The position numbers were made by a program, and so were the translations under genes. From Streptomyces humi (lineage in GTDB: Bacteria; Actinomycetota; Actinomycetes; Streptomycetales; Streptomycetaceae), in contig NZ_LBMU02000012.1 of assembly GCF_001005085.2 (NCBI RefSeq), forward strand, positions 1 to 64,000: a stretch of DNA of 64,000 nucleotides, written 5' to 3'. Each line of letters starts with the position of its first letter. Position 1 is the first letter of the stretch. Under the pieces are notes generated by a model. The model made no database searches and was not told the origin of the DNA. It worked only from the letters and a program-made list of their open reading frames with translations. This document shows, piece by piece, positions 41,198 to 50,506 of this stretch.

Positions 41198-42307
41198 ATG
41201 AGCCACGTATCGACGCCGTCCTCCGCCGACGCCGACACCGGCACCGCGCCACCGCGCGGCGGGGGACGCGGCCGCAAGCGCGAGCGCACCGGCAGGCGCC
41301 GGACCGGACGCTGGATCCTGCTCTCCCTGGCCGTGCTGGTCCTCGCCGGGGCGGGTACCGGTTACTGGCTCTACAGCGGGATCGACGGCAACATCAAGGG
41401 CGTCGACATCGACCGGTCGATCGGCGACGACCGGCCGGAGAAACTGCCCACCTCGGGCCAGAACGTCCTGATACTGGGCTCCGACTCACGGGCCGGTGCC
41501 AACGCGAAGCTGAACACCGGCGACGTCTCCGGCGCCCGTTCGGACACCGCGCTGGTGATGCACATACCCGAGGGCCGCAAGAAGGCCGTCGCCGTCAGCA
41601 TCCCCCGCGACACCCTGGTGACCCGCCCCGAGTGCACCAAGGCGGACGGCACCCAGGTCGCCTCGGCGAAGCGTGTGATGTTCAACTCCATCTACTCGCA
41701 GGTCGGTCCGGCCTGTGTGGTCAAGACGGTGGAGCAGATGTCCGGGGTCCGCATGGACCACTACGTCGAGATCGACTTCGCCGGCTTCCAGGGGCTGGTG
41801 GACGCGATCGGCGGTGTGACCGTCACCGTCGACCAGGACATCCACGACTCCTCCAGCGGCCTGGACCTCACCAAGGGCACCCACCGGCTGAACGGCACCC
41901 AGTCCCTGGAGTTCGTCCGCACCCGGCACGGCATCGGCGACGGCAGCGACCTCGGCCGCATAGGCCTCCAGCAGCAGTTCATGATCGCGCTGCTCGCGGA
42001 GATCCAGAAGCAGGACCTGCTGGGCAGCCCGGTCAAGGCGTACAAGATCGCCGACAAGCTCACCGCCGCGCTCACCACGGACTCCGAACTCGCCTCCCTC
42101 ACCAAACTCGCGGAGTTCGGCCGCAGCCTGAACGGCGTCAACCCGTCCACCATGGAGACGATCATGCTCCCGGTGGCGTACGACAAGGTCGACCCGAACC
42201 GCGTGGTGGCCGCCGAACCTCAGGCGTCCACGCTCTGGAAGGCGATCCGCGCCGACACCACGATCCCGGAGTCGGCGAAGAAGTCCCCTGCCACGGGCGG
42301 GAACTGA
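41198..42307 (+). CDS. LytR-CpsA-Psr (LCP) family glycopolymer ligase
   Basis: A 369-residue protein. A charged cytoplasmic tail and one transmembrane helix (about residues 45-68) precede an extracellular LCP domain: VLILGSDSRAGANAK, RSDTALVMHIP, AVSIPRDTLV, a long FNSIYSQVGPACVVKTVEQM segment, FAGFQGLVDAIGGVTV and the Arg-rich EFVRTRHGIGDGSDLGRIGLQQ. LCP enzymes move lipid-linked glycopolymers onto peptidoglycan. The location among Stealth and glycosyltransferase genes suggests attachment of the local polymer to the wall. ATG start; it converges on paralog B with seven bases between. Confidence 0.93.
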   Translation: MSHVSTPSSADADTGTAPPRGGGRGRKRERTGRRRTGRWILLSLAVLVLAGAGTGYWLYSGIDGNIKGVDIDRSIGDDRPEKLPTSGQNVLILGSDSRAGANAKLNTGDVSGARSDTALVMHIPEGRKKAVAVSIPRDTLVTRPECTKADGTQVASAKRVMFNSIYSQVGPACVVKTVEQMSGVRMDHYVEIDFAGFQGLVDAIGGVTVTVDQDIHDSSSGLDLTKGTHRLNGTQSLEFVRTRHGIGDGSDLGRIGLQQQFMIALLAEIQKQDLLGSPVKAYKIADKLTAALTTDSELASLTKLAEFGRSLNGVNPSTMETIMLPVAYDKVDPNRVVAAEPQASTLWKAIRADTTIPESAKKSPATGGN

Positions 42308-42314
42308 CGGCAGG

Positions 42315-43331
42315 TCAGACCTCGCTCCAGGCCTCCAGGGCCAGCCCCGGCTCGTCCTTGCGCCGGGCGAGGAGGAGCCGGCCGCCGGCCGGGGACAGGC
42401 TGGCCGCGGTGACGCGGCCGGCCTCGTCCGTGGCCAGGGCGACCGTCGCGTCCACCGGGAGCTGCGGGCCCGACTCCGACCACCAGGCACCGGCCCGCTC
42501 GTCCTCGGTCGGATAGGCCGCGAAGGCCACCCGGCCGCTCGCCGAACGCTGGGCCAGCAGGGTGCAGTCGTGGCCGTCGAGTTCGCAGCGGACCGCCGCG
42601 ACCGGGCCGGGTCCGGCGGACGGCAGCAGGGCGTGCGGCTTGCCGCCGGGGCGCCAGGCGCAGAGGTCGCCGGAGTGGTCGGTGTAGTAGAGGGTCGTGC
42701 TCGCAGGCGAGGTGGCGAGGGCGGCGAGGGTGCCCGGCCGGACCGGCGCCTCCAGGGCCTCCTGGAGCACGGGCGGCCTGCCCGCCTCCTCCTGGCGCCA
42801 GTGCACGATCCCGTCGGGTACCGCCGCGTACACCTCGACGCACCCGGACTCCCCGGTCACCGCCGCGAGTCCGTCCTCGACCAGCCGCCCCTTCAGGTCG
42901 CGCCAGGGGTCCCAGCCGCCCTTCTCCTTCTGGGCGACCATGCTCACCCCGCGCCCCCGGTTGCGGACGAACACATGGGCGCGGCCCGCCGCGTCCACCG
43001 CGACCGCGGGGGTTCCGGTGACGTCGCCCTTCCTGCTCGGGTGGCCGATCGACTGCCAGTCCATGGCGGCCAGATGCGGACGGTAGTGAGTCGAGTGCAC
43101 GAGGCCCGACTCGCCCTTGACGGTGGGCCTCCAGGCGACCAGGTGACCGTACCCGTCGGCGCCCTGCCCCACCGAGAAGCCGGGGTGCAGCCGCTGGTCG
43201 CCGCCCATCGGCCGGGGCGCGCCCCAGGGGCCGCCGGGGGCGCGTTCCGCCCGGCACCACACGGCGTCGCCCGACGGGAGGTAGACACTGAGCCGGCCGT
43301 CACGGCCGCGGAGGAGCCAGTCGCCGTTCAC
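42315..43331 (-). CDS. Repeat (beta-propeller-like) hypothetical protein, paralog B
   Basis: A 338-residue protein that parallels paralog A block by block: GDWLLRGRDGRLSVYLP, GADGYGHLVAWR, AAGRAHVFVRNRGRGVS, GWDPWRDLKGR, a TLYYTDHSGDLCAWRPGG blade and ELDGHDCTLLAQR. No signal peptide or helix is present, so a cytoplasmic or unconventional location is implied. GTG at 43331 was chosen because the conserved first blade begins right there and AGTGAAG precedes it. Function unknown; lectin-like binding of the locus glycan is one guess. Confidence 0.75.
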   Translation of the reverse strand: MNGDWLLRGRDGRLSVYLPSGDAVWCRAERAPGGPWGAPRPMGGDQRLHPGFSVGQGADGYGHLVAWRPTVKGESGLVHSTHYRPHLAAMDWQSIGHPSRKGDVTGTPAVAVDAAGRAHVFVRNRGRGVSMVAQKEKGGWDPWRDLKGRLVEDGLAAVTGESGCVEVYAAVPDGIVHWRQEEAGRPPVLQEALEAPVRPGTLAALATSPASTTLYYTDHSGDLCAWRPGGKPHALLPSAGPGPVAAVRCELDGHDCTLLAQRSASGRVAFAAYPTEDERAGAWWSESGPQLPVDATVALATDEAGRVTAASLSPAGGRLLLARRKDEPGLALEAWSEV

Positions 43332-43395
43332 CGCTTCACTGTATGCGGGGCCGCCCCGGGCAGTGGCGCGGCCCCCGGCGTGCGAGGCTGGGGGC

Positions 43396-43767
43396 ATGGA
43401 TGACGAAGCTGCTCTGCTGGTGGTCGTCGACGGCGCGAACGTCGTCGGGTCGCGGCCGGACGGCTGGTGGCGGGACCGCAAGGGTGCCGCCGAACGGCTG
43501 CGGGACCGGCTCGCCGAGCACGGGCTGCCCGGCCGCCCCGCCCCGGTGGAACTGGTACTCGTCGTGGAAGGCGCGGCCCGTGGGGTGGCGTCGGTGCCCG
43601 GGGTGCGGGTGGAGTCGGCGCCCGGCAGCGGCGACGACCGGATCGTGGAACTGGCCGCCGAGGACCCCGGCCGGCCCCGGCTCGTCGTCACCGCCGACCG
43701 GGAACTCCGGCGCCGGGTCACCGAGTTGGGCGCCGAGGTGATCGGGCCCAGCGCTCTGCTGCACTGA
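43396..43767 (+). CDS. Small NYN/PIN-like nuclease domain protein
   Basis: A 123-residue single-domain protein. The opening LLVVVDGANVVGSRPDGWWRDR has the Asp/Asn pattern of NYN (YacP-like) nucleases. A central acidic SGDDRIVELA and TADRELRRRV supply the further Asp residues expected of the PIN-like active site. Such proteins are probable ribonucleases; a single-domain form of this length is common in Streptomyces. The start ATG lacks a clear binding site. It has no operon partner. Confidence 0.8.
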   Translation: MDDEAALLVVVDGANVVGSRPDGWWRDRKGAAERLRDRLAEHGLPGRPAPVELVLVVEGAARGVASVPGVRVESAPGSGDDRIVELAAEDPGRPRLVVTADRELRRRVTELGAEVIGPSALLH

Positions 43768-43788
43768 CCGGACCGCTTCCCGCCGGCC

Positions 43789-43807
43789 CCGGGGGTCACT
43801 CCCCCGG
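43789..43807. terminator. Hairpin between convergent genes
   Basis: CCGGGGG and CCCCCGG pair around TCACT, overlapping the stop codon of the GT-C-like gene and lying 22 bases after the NYN gene. It could serve both directions. Confidence 0.55.
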
Positions 43808-45292
43808 CACCCTGACGTACAGCACCGCCCCGTCCACCTCGCCCGCCTGTTCGTACCCCGCCGCGAGCAGCCTGCGCAGGCCCGGGATCCGGGCGGGGCC
43901 GTACGGTCCGCCGCGGGAGTCGTCGATCACCAGGGCCGGCGGGCGGGCGGCCAGCTCCGCGCGGAAGACCGGCCAGGTGCCCTCGACGGCGTACTTCTCG
44001 CCGACCTGCGGTCCGTCCCGGCCGCCGCTGAAGTTGGTGAGGAGACCGGCGGTGAGGTAACGGGTGGCGGGGGCGCGGCCGGCCAGCCAGTACGTCTCCG
44101 GGTGCATGCCCCAGACCAGCACCCGGTCACCGGGCGCGGTACGGCGGTCGAGGGTGAGCGCGAGCCGCTGCGCGTGCGCGAGTTCGCCGCGCGGCGCGAA
44201 CATCCCCCAGGCCAGGAACAGGGCGCAGGCGCAACAGGAGGTGCGGACGGCGGTCATGGCCCGTTCCCGTGGCAGGACCTGGAGCGCGGCCGTGGCCAAC
44301 AGGGCCAGCGGCGGGGTGAGTTGCAGGAAGTAGTGGCCGAAGAAGTGACAGCCGAGGGTGACGGCGACGGCCGACGCGGCCAGCCACAGCCACAGGTCGA
44401 CGGCCCCGGTACGGGCGATGCGCAGGGCGCGCGCGACCGGCGGGAGCAGACCGGCGCAGGCCGCGGCGAGGATCGCGGTGTTGGTCAACGCCCGTGCCAG
44501 GACGTGCAGTTCCGAGCCGGTGAAGGAGGAGGCGTAGGCGCCGGAGCCGGTGACCGTCCAGAAGGCGAAGCCGGCCGGGTCGGTGACCAGGGCCGCGCCC
44601 AGCACCGGCGGGACGGCGCCGGCGGCCAGTCTCAGCGTGGCGGCGCGCGTCGGGCCGTACCGGTGCAGGAGGCAGAGCACCGGCAGCAGCACCGCGCCGC
44701 CGGTCTGCTTGGTGAGGAAGGCGCAGGCGACGGCGGCCCCGGCGGCGGCCCAGCGGCGGCGGTCGGCACACCACATCGCGGCCGCCGTGCACGGCAGTAT
44801 GAAGACCTCGAAACCGGCCGCCTGGGCGTCCTCGGGGTTGAGCCCCACCGAGACCAGCAGATACAGCACTCCGGCGGTGCGGCCCGCACGGTCGCCCCAG
44901 CGGCGGCGGGCGAGCGAGGCCAGCAGTACGGCGGTGGTCAGCTGCGCGAGCACCGCGACGGCCCGGACCGGGGCGAGGGACCCGGACCCGAAGACCGCGA
45001 ACAGCCCCTCGTACAGCCAGGGCAGCAGCGGCGGCTTGCGGTCCACGACGGTCTCGTACAGCCGGCCGCCCCGCGCCAGTATCTCCGCCTGTACGGCGAG
45101 ATAGCCCTCGTCCGGGTTCCACAAGGGGCGCAGGAAGGACGGCACCCGGGTCACGCAGGCCAGCAGGGCGAGCGGCGGCAGCAGCCGCGCCCAGTACCCC
45201 TTCCCGGCGACTGCGGACCGTGGCGAAGCGAGGGGCGCGGCAAGCATGGGGAGCACGCTATCCGGCCCCGCGGTCCCTTCCGGACGGGACAT
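43796..45292 (-). CDS. GT-C-like multi-pass membrane glycosyltransferase
   Basis: A 498-residue membrane protein with about ten helices. LWNPDEGYLAVQAEILARGG places the conserved acidic pair just after the first helix, as in GT-C enzymes of the ArnT/PMT type that use polyprenyl-phosphate sugars. KPPLLPWLYEGLFAVFG is another usual element of that family. The C-terminal 120 residues form a soluble domain (GDRVLVWGMHPETYWLAGR). The substrate is unknown; decoration of the Stealth-type polymer or of secreted proteins is possible. ATG at 45292 or 45247 may be the start; neither has a strong binding site. Confidence 0.82.
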   Translation of the reverse strand: MSRPEGTAGPDSVLPMLAAPLASPRSAVAGKGYWARLLPPLALLACVTRVPSFLRPLWNPDEGYLAVQAEILARGGRLYETVVDRKPPLLPWLYEGLFAVFGSGSLAPVRAVAVLAQLTTAVLLASLARRRWGDRAGRTAGVLYLLVSVGLNPEDAQAAGFEVFILPCTAAAMWCADRRRWAAAGAAVACAFLTKQTGGAVLLPVLCLLHRYGPTRAATLRLAAGAVPPVLGAALVTDPAGFAFWTVTGSGAYASSFTGSELHVLARALTNTAILAAACAGLLPPVARALRIARTGAVDLWLWLAASAVAVTLGCHFFGHYFLQLTPPLALLATAALQVLPRERAMTAVRTSCCACALFLAWGMFAPRGELAHAQRLALTLDRRTAPGDRVLVWGMHPETYWLAGRAPATRYLTAGLLTNFSGGRDGPQVGEKYAVEGTWPVFRAELAARPPALVIDDSRGGPYGPARIPGLRRLLAAGYEQAGEVDGAVLYVRVPGE

Positions 45293-45319
45293 ACGGGGCC
45301 AGAGTGGCGAGCCTGGTGA

Positions 45320-46816
45320 TCACGGAGCGTCGGCCGGGGTCCGCTCCCGTGTGGCGAGACGGCTGTGCGAGCGGCCGTAGAGGAAGTAGACGAAGAAGCC
45401 GATGACCATCCAGACGGCGAACCGCAGCCAGGTCTCGGCGGGCAGGTTGAGCATCAGCCACAGCGAGGCCAGCACGGACACGACCGGCAGCACCGGGACC
45501 CACGGGGTGCGGAAGGACCGCTCCAGGTCGGGGCGGGTGTTGCGCAGGATGATCACGCTGATCGCGACGACGATGAACGCGAAGAGCGTACCGATGTTCA
45601 CCAGTTCGGCGAGTTCGCTGAGACTGGTGAAGCCGGCGACGATCGCGATGACGACACCGAGCAGGATGGTCGGCCGGTACGGGGTGCGGAACCTCGGGTG
45701 GGTGTGCGAGAAGAACCGGGGCAGCAGTCCGTCCCGGCTCATCGCGAAGAACACCCGGGACTGGCCGAGCAGCAGGATCATGCACACGGTGGTCAGGCCG
45801 ACGGCGGCGCCGAAGCTGATCAGACCGGCGAACCAGGGGTGCCCCGTGGCCTTGAACGCGTCGGCGAGCGGGGCGTCCACGGACAGCTCGCTGTACTTCT
45901 GCATGCCGGTCACCACGATGGCCACGGCCACGTAGAGCGCGGTACAGATGATGAGCGAGCCGATGATGCCGCGCGGCACGTCCCGCTGCGGGTTGCGGGT
46001 CTCCTCGGCCGCGGTGGCGACGACGTCGAAGCCGATGAAGGCGAAGAAGACCACGGAAGCGGCGGTGAAGATGCCCATCACGCCGAAGTTGGACGGCGCC
46101 CAGCCGATCATCAGCTGGATCAGCGGCGCCTTGAGGTTGCCGCCGGCCGGCACGGCCTCCTTCGGCGGGATGAAGGGGGTGTAGTTGCCGCTGTGGATGA
46201 AGAAGGCGCCCGCGATGATGACGACCAGGACGACGGCGACCTTGATGGCGACGACGACCGAGGTGACCCGGGCGGACAGCTTCATGCCGACGACGAGGAT
46301 CGCGGTGAGCACGAGGACGAGGGCGGCGGCGAGGATGTCGAAGCCGAAGCCGTGGGCGCCGTCCCTGCCGCTCAGGTACGCCGGGAGGTGCCAGCCGGCG
46401 TTGTCGAGCAGCGAGTGGATGTACCCCGACCAGCCGACGGCGACCACCGCCGTGCCCAGCGCCAGCTCCAGCACCAGGTCCCAGCCGATGATCCAGGCGG
46501 GGAACTCGCCGAGCGAGGCGTACGAGAACGTGTACGCGGAGCCGGCGACCGGGAGGGTGGAGGCGAACTCGGCGTAGCAGAGCGCGGCGAGGCCGCAGAC
46601 GACGCCGGCCACCACGAAGGAGAGGGCGACCGCCGGGCCCGCGGTGTTCTTGGCGGCGGTGCCGGTCAGGACGAAGATGCCGGTGCCGATGATGACGCCC
46701 ACGCCGAAGACCGTGAGGTCCAGGGCCGAAAGCGACTTCCTGAGCGCGTGCTCCGGTTCCTCGGTGTCCTTGATGGACTGCTCGACGTTCTTGGTCCTGA
46801 AGAGGGTACTGCTCAC
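45320..46816 (-). CDS. APC family amino acid permease (cationic amino acid transporter type)
   Basis: A 498-residue transporter with about twelve helices. The family signature in helix 1 is visible (VFGVGVIIGTGIFVLTG), along with YAEFASTLPVAGSAYTFSYASLGEFPAWIIGWDL cut by loops and FFAFIGFDVVATAAEE. It resembles the YfnA/CAT subgroup that moves basic or small neutral amino acids by proton symport. GTG start. It is downstream of dxs on the same strand, but a terminator-like repeat and a large leader hairpin separate the two, so it is probably transcribed independently. Confidence 0.92.
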   Translation of the reverse strand: MSSTLFRTKNVEQSIKDTEEPEHALRKSLSALDLTVFGVGVIIGTGIFVLTGTAAKNTAGPAVALSFVVAGVVCGLAALCYAEFASTLPVAGSAYTFSYASLGEFPAWIIGWDLVLELALGTAVVAVGWSGYIHSLLDNAGWHLPAYLSGRDGAHGFGFDILAAALVLVLTAILVVGMKLSARVTSVVVAIKVAVVLVVIIAGAFFIHSGNYTPFIPPKEAVPAGGNLKAPLIQLMIGWAPSNFGVMGIFTAASVVFFAFIGFDVVATAAEETRNPQRDVPRGIIGSLIICTALYVAVAIVVTGMQKYSELSVDAPLADAFKATGHPWFAGLISFGAAVGLTTVCMILLLGQSRVFFAMSRDGLLPRFFSHTHPRFRTPYRPTILLGVVIAIVAGFTSLSELAELVNIGTLFAFIVVAISVIILRNTRPDLERSFRTPWVPVLPVVSVLASLWLMLNLPAETWLRFAVWMVIGFFVYFLYGRSHSRLATRERTPADAP

Positions 46817-46874
46817 GTGCCTACCTCCCGAGACGGCCGGAGGTGCGTATGCCCGGCAAAGGCAGGTTCACGCA

Positions 46875-46920
46875 GATGGGCCGGTCTCGCCACCGGAGGG
46901 GTGGGAGAGGCCGGCCCATC
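46875..46920 (-). promoter_or_regulatory. Long leader hairpin upstream of the permease gene
   Basis: GATGGGCCGG (46875-46884) is exactly complementary to CCGGCCCATC (46911-46920). The interior also pairs (TCTC with GAGA, CACC with GGTG). It would form in the 5' leader of the permease mRNA, 59 bases before its GTG, or act as a terminator of read-through from dxs. Confidence 0.5.
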
Positions 46921-46960
46921 GGGGTGGTTCGGTCTCGTCGGGGGCTGCCGGGCCGGTGGG

Positions 46961-47026
46961 GGCCGGTCGCGCAGTCCCTCCCCCAGCCTTCGGCCGGGGG
47001 GACCCCCAGCGCCCCTTTCAGGGGCG
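46961..47026 (-). terminator. Terminator repeat after dxs (copy C)
   Basis: CGCCCCT-TTC-AGGGGCG (47010-47026) lies eight bases after the dxs stop. A second hairpin (CCCCC-A-GCC, TTC loop, GGC-C-GGGGG, 46980-47000) and GGTCGCGCAGTCCCTC (46965-46980) complete the dispersed repeat. Confidence 0.75.
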
Positions 47027-47033
47027 TTGCACC

Positions 47034-48950
47034 CTAGTCTCTTGCGGGCTCCACGGAGCTGACATCGGTCGGCTGGCCGTCCAGCTTCGCCACCAGGCCC
47101 GTCACCTGGCGGGCGATGTCGGGGGCCGTCAGTCCGATCTCCGCCATGATCTCGGCGCGCGAGGCGTGGTCGAGGAAGCGGGGCGGGATGCCGAAGTCAC
47201 GGAGGGGGACGTCGACGCCCGCGTCCCGCAGGGCCTGGGCGACGGCGGAGCCGACGCCGCCGACGCGGCTGTTGTCCTCGACCGTGACGACCACCCGGTG
47301 ACGCTCGGCCAGCGGGGCCATCGCCTCGTCCACCGGCTTGACCCAGCGCGGGTCGACCACGGTGGTGGAGATCCCCTGCCTGTCGAGCAGGGCGGCGATC
47401 TCCAGGCACATGGGGGCCAGCGCGCCCACCGACACGAGGAGCACGTCCGGGGTCTCGGTGCCGGGCTCGCGGAGCACGTCCATGCCGCCCACCCTGCCCA
47501 CGGCGGGTACGGCGGGGCCGACCGCGCCCTTGGAGAAGCGTACGACCGTGGGGGCGTCGTCCACCTCGACGGCCTCGCGGAGCTGGGCGCGGACCTGGTC
47601 GGCGTCGCGCGGGGCGGCGAGCCTGAGGCCGGGGACGACCTGGAGGATCGACATGTCCCACATGCCGTTGTGGGAGGCGCCGTCGGTGCCGGTGACGCCG
47701 GCCCGGTCCAGGACGAAGGTCACCCCGCACTTGTGCAGGGCCACGTCCATCAGGACCTGGTCGAAGGCGCGGTTGAGGAAGGTGGCGTACACGGCGAAGA
47801 CGGGGTGCACACCGGCGGTGGCCAGGCCGGCCGCGGAGACCGCGCCGTGCTGTTCCGCGATGCCGACGTCGTAGATCCGGTCGGGGAACGTGTCCGCGAA
47901 CTTCTTCAGGCCGACCGGCTGGAGCATGGCCGCGGTGATCGCGACGATGTCCGCGCGCTCCTGGCCGAGCTTCACCATCTCGTCGCCGAAGACCGAGGTC
48001 CAGTCGGCACCGGACGCCTTGACCGGCAGGCCGGTGTCGGGGTGGATGGGGCCGATGCCGTGGAAGCGGTCGGCCTCGTCCTGGAGGGCGGGCTGGTAGC
48101 CGCGCCCCTTCTCGGTGAGACAGTGCACGATCACCGGGCCGCCGAACCGCTTGGCGCGGGCCAGGGCCGACTCCAGGGCCTCCATGTCGTGGCCGTCGAT
48201 CGGGCCGACGTACTTCAGGCCCAGGTCCTCGAACATGCCCTGCGGGGCGATGAAGTCCTTGAGCCCCTTCTTGGCGCCGTGCAGGGTGTCGAAGAGCGGC
48301 TTGCCGACGACCGGGGTGCGCTCCAGCAGGTCCTTGCCGCGGGCGAGGAAGCGCTCGTAGCCGTCGGTGGTGCGCAGGGTCGCCAGGTGGTTGGCGAGGC
48401 CGCCGATGGTCGGGGCGTACGACCGCTCGTTGTCGTTGACCACGATGACCAGCGGGCGGTCCTTGGCGTCGGCGATGTTGTTCAGCGCCTCCCAGGCCAT
48501 CCCGCCGGTGAGGGCGCCGTCACCGATCACGGCGACCACATGGCTGTCGCGTTCGAGCAGCTGGTTGGCCTTGGCGATGCCGTCGGCCCAGCCGAGCACC
48601 GTGGAGGCGTGGCTGTTCTCGATGACGTCGTGCTCGGACTCGGCCTGCGAGGGGTAGCCGGACAGGCCGCCCTTCTGTTTCAGCTTCGAGAAGTCCTGGC
48701 GGCCGGTGAGCAGCTTGTGCACGTAGGACTGGTGGCCGGTGTCCCAGAGCACCTTGTCCTTCGGCGAGTCGAAGACGCGGTGCAGGGCGATGGTGAGCTC
48801 GACCACGCCCAGGTTGGGACCGAGGTGTCCGCCGGTCTTGGAGACCGCTTCCACGAGGAAGCTCCGGATCTCCTCTGCCAGCTGGACCAGCTCCTCGGGG
48901 CTGAGCCGGTCCAGATCGCGCGGTCCCCTGATACGGGTCAGCAGCGGCAC
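47034..48950 (-). CDS. dxs: 1-deoxy-D-xylulose-5-phosphate synthase
   Basis: A 638-residue thiamine-diphosphate enzyme that condenses pyruvate and glyceraldehyde 3-phosphate, the first step of the MEP isoprenoid pathway. The TPP motif [16 protein letters not shown], the N-terminal [18 protein letters not shown], the pyrimidine-domain [15 protein letters not shown] and [15 protein letters not shown] are all present and complete. GTG start with AAGGAGG upstream. It is a single gene with a terminator repeat behind it; its promoter lies in the 194-base gap before the sugar importer's terminator. Confidence 0.97.
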   Translation of the reverse strand: MPLLTRIRGPRDLDRLSPEELVQLAEEIRSFLVEAVSKTGGHLGPNLGVVELTIALHRVFDSPKDKVLWDTGHQSYVHKLLTGRQDFSKLKQKGGLSGYPSQAESEHDVIENSHASTVLGWADGIAKANQLLERDSHVVAVIGDGALTGGMAWEALNNIADAKDRPLVIVVNDNERSYAPTIGGLANHLATLRTTDGYERFLARGKDLLERTPVVGKPLFDTLHGAKKGLKDFIAPQGMFEDLGLKYVGPIDGHDMEALESALARAKRFGGPVIVHCLTEKGRGYQPALQDEADRFHGIGPIHPDTGLPVKASGADWTSVFGDEMVKLGQERADIVAITAAMLQPVGLKKFADTFPDRIYDVGIAEQHGAVSAAGLATAGVHPVFAVYATFLNRAFDQVLMDVALHKCGVTFVLDRAGVTGTDGASHNGMWDMSILQVVPGLRLAAPRDADQVRAQLREAVEVDDAPTVVRFSKGAVGPAVPAVGRVGGMDVLREPGTETPDVLLVSVGALAPMCLEIAALLDRQGISTTVVDPRWVKPVDEAMAPLAERHRVVVTVEDNSRVGGVGSAVAQALRDAGVDVPLRDFGIPPRFLDHASRAEIMAEIGLTAPDIARQVTGLVAKLDGQPTDVSSVEPARD

Positions 48951-49093
48951 CCGTGCCTCCTTGCAGTAGAGCTGATCGAGCTGTTGCCGGGCTCGTCGAG
49001 TCTAATGTTCCGCCCGAGCGGGCTGCGTCCGGGCTGTACGTCATACGTCACGCGAACGGCCGTACCCATCGAAAGGGTTCCTGAGACACAGCT

Positions 49094-49124
49094 GTGGCCC
49101 GGTACCTGAAAGGCACCGGGCCAC
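49094..49124 (-). terminator. Terminator after the xylFGH-like operon
   Basis: GTGGCCCGGT pairs perfectly with ACCGGGCCAC, and the interior CCT/AGG adds three more pairs. It begins 20 bases after the permease stop. Confidence 0.85.
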
Positions 49125-49144
49125 GGGTCCCGCTCAGGCGCGCG

Positions 49145-50506
49145 TCAGCCGCGCCCCGCCGCCTTCTGGCTCTTGCGGGAGACGGAGTCGATGACGACCG
49201 CGCCGAGCAGAACACCACCGGTGATCATGTACTGGATCGACGTGTTCATGTTCAGCAGGTCGAGACCGGTCTGGATGGACTGGATGACCAGCATGCCCAG
49301 GAGCGCCGACCAGACCGAACCACGGCCACCGAACAGCGAGGTACCACCGATGACGGCCGCCGCGATGGCGAGCATCAGGGTGTTGCCGCCACCGGCGTTC
49401 AGCGTCGCGCTGGCCGTCTGACCGGCGAAGAACATACCGCCGATGGCCGCGAAGCCACCGGAGATCGCGAAGACCGTGATCCGGACCAGCGGGACGCTGA
49501 TACCGGCACGGCGGGCCGCCTCGATGCCACCGCCGACCGCGAAGACCTTGCGGCCGAAGGTCGTACGGCGCAGCACGAAGTCGACGATCACCAGGGAGGC
49601 GAGGAAGATCACCAGCGCGTTGGAGACACCCGCCGCGTTGTTCAGGACGGCCGCCGCGACGAAGGACGCGATCGCGAGCAGCACGACGCGGACGATGATC
49701 TCGCTGGTGGGCCGGAACGGCACGCCCGCCGCACGGCGCCGGCGCTGCTCGTTGAACTGGCCCAGGGCCGACAGGACGACACCGAGGCCGGCCAGCAGGT
49801 AGGCGCCGATGATGGCCTGGTCCATGAAGAAGGAGGACTGGCCGAGGATGTGCACCGGGCCGGAGTCGGCCGGGATGTTGATCGTGCCGCTGTCGCCCAG
49901 CAGCCACAGCATCAGACCGTTCCAGCCGAGGAAGCCGGCCAGGGTGACCACGAAGGCGGGTACGCCGATCCTCGCGAAGAACCAGCCGTGCAGCGCGCCG
50001 ATGCCGATACCGGTGATGATCGTGAGGACCAGGGCCAGCCACTGGTTCATCCCGTGGTTGACCACGAAGACGGCGAACACGGTGGACGCCAGGCCGCTGA
50101 CCGAACCGACGGACAGGTCGATCTCGCCGAGCAGCAGCACGAACACCAGGCCGATGGCGAGCATGCCGGTGGCCGAGAGGAAGTAGCTGATGTTGGAGAG
50201 GTTGTCCGCGCTGAGGAACAGGCTGTTCTTCGCCTGGAAGATCGTCCAGATGATGATCAGGCCGATGACCACCGGCAGCGAGCCCAGCTCGCCGCCCTTC
50301 ACCTTGCGCTTGAACTCGGTGACGTAGCCCTTCAGGCCCTCTTCACGGACCAGCAGCCGCGGGTCGACGACCGCGACTCCGGCGGCCGTGGGGTCCTCGG
50401 CGGGGGCCGGCACCGTGGCGGTGGCCGCGGCGGCCTCGGCGACCGCGGTCTTCTCGGCCTTGGGCGACTCGTCGCCCTGCACGGTCTTGTTGGATGTCTC
50501 GCTCAC
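49145..50506 (-). CDS. xylH: Sugar ABC transporter permease, XylH/RbsC type
   Basis: A 453-residue permease. The first 80 residues are a soluble Ala/Pro-rich extension that bacterial RbsC-type proteins lack. About ten helices follow, with LLLGEIDLSVGSVSGLAS and TLAGFLGWNGLMLWLLG, plus GGGIEAARRAGI and AIGGMFFAGQTASATLNAGGG, the CUT2 family marks. It forms the channel of a pentose-type importer. GTG overlaps the ATPase stop (GTGA). The order binding protein-ATPase-permease and the adjacent ROK gene match SCO6009-6011, so xylose is the likely substrate. Confidence 0.9.
   Translation of the reverse strand: MSETSNKTVQGDESPKAEKTAVAEAAAATATVPAPAEDPTAAGVAVVDPRLLVREEGLKGYVTEFKRKVKGGELGSLPVVIGLIIIWTIFQAKNSLFLSADNLSNISYFLSATGMLAIGLVFVLLLGEIDLSVGSVSGLASTVFAVFVVNHGMNQWLALVLTIITGIGIGALHGWFFARIGVPAFVVTLAGFLGWNGLMLWLLGDSGTINIPADSGPVHILGQSSFFMDQAIIGAYLLAGLGVVLSALGQFNEQRRRRAAGVPFRPTSEIIVRVVLLAIASFVAAAVLNNAAGVSNALVIFLASLVIVDFVLRRTTFGRKVFAVGGGIEAARRAGISVPLVRITVFAISGGFAAIGGMFFAGQTASATLNAGGGNTLMLAIAAAVIGGTSLFGGRGSVWSALLGMLVIQSIQTGLDLLNMNTSIQYMITGGVLLGAVVIDSVSRKSQKAAGRG

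Noticed and set aside
41117..41289. Small minus-strand frames opposite the LCP start
   Set aside because: Antisense to the LCP N-terminus and promoter, with no ribosome binding site.
46820..47033. Glycine or other known riboswitch before the amino-acid permease
   Set aside because: The leader forms hairpins, but I could not find the conserved core of a glycine, lysine or T-box element; two of the hairpins belong to the dispersed terminator repeat.
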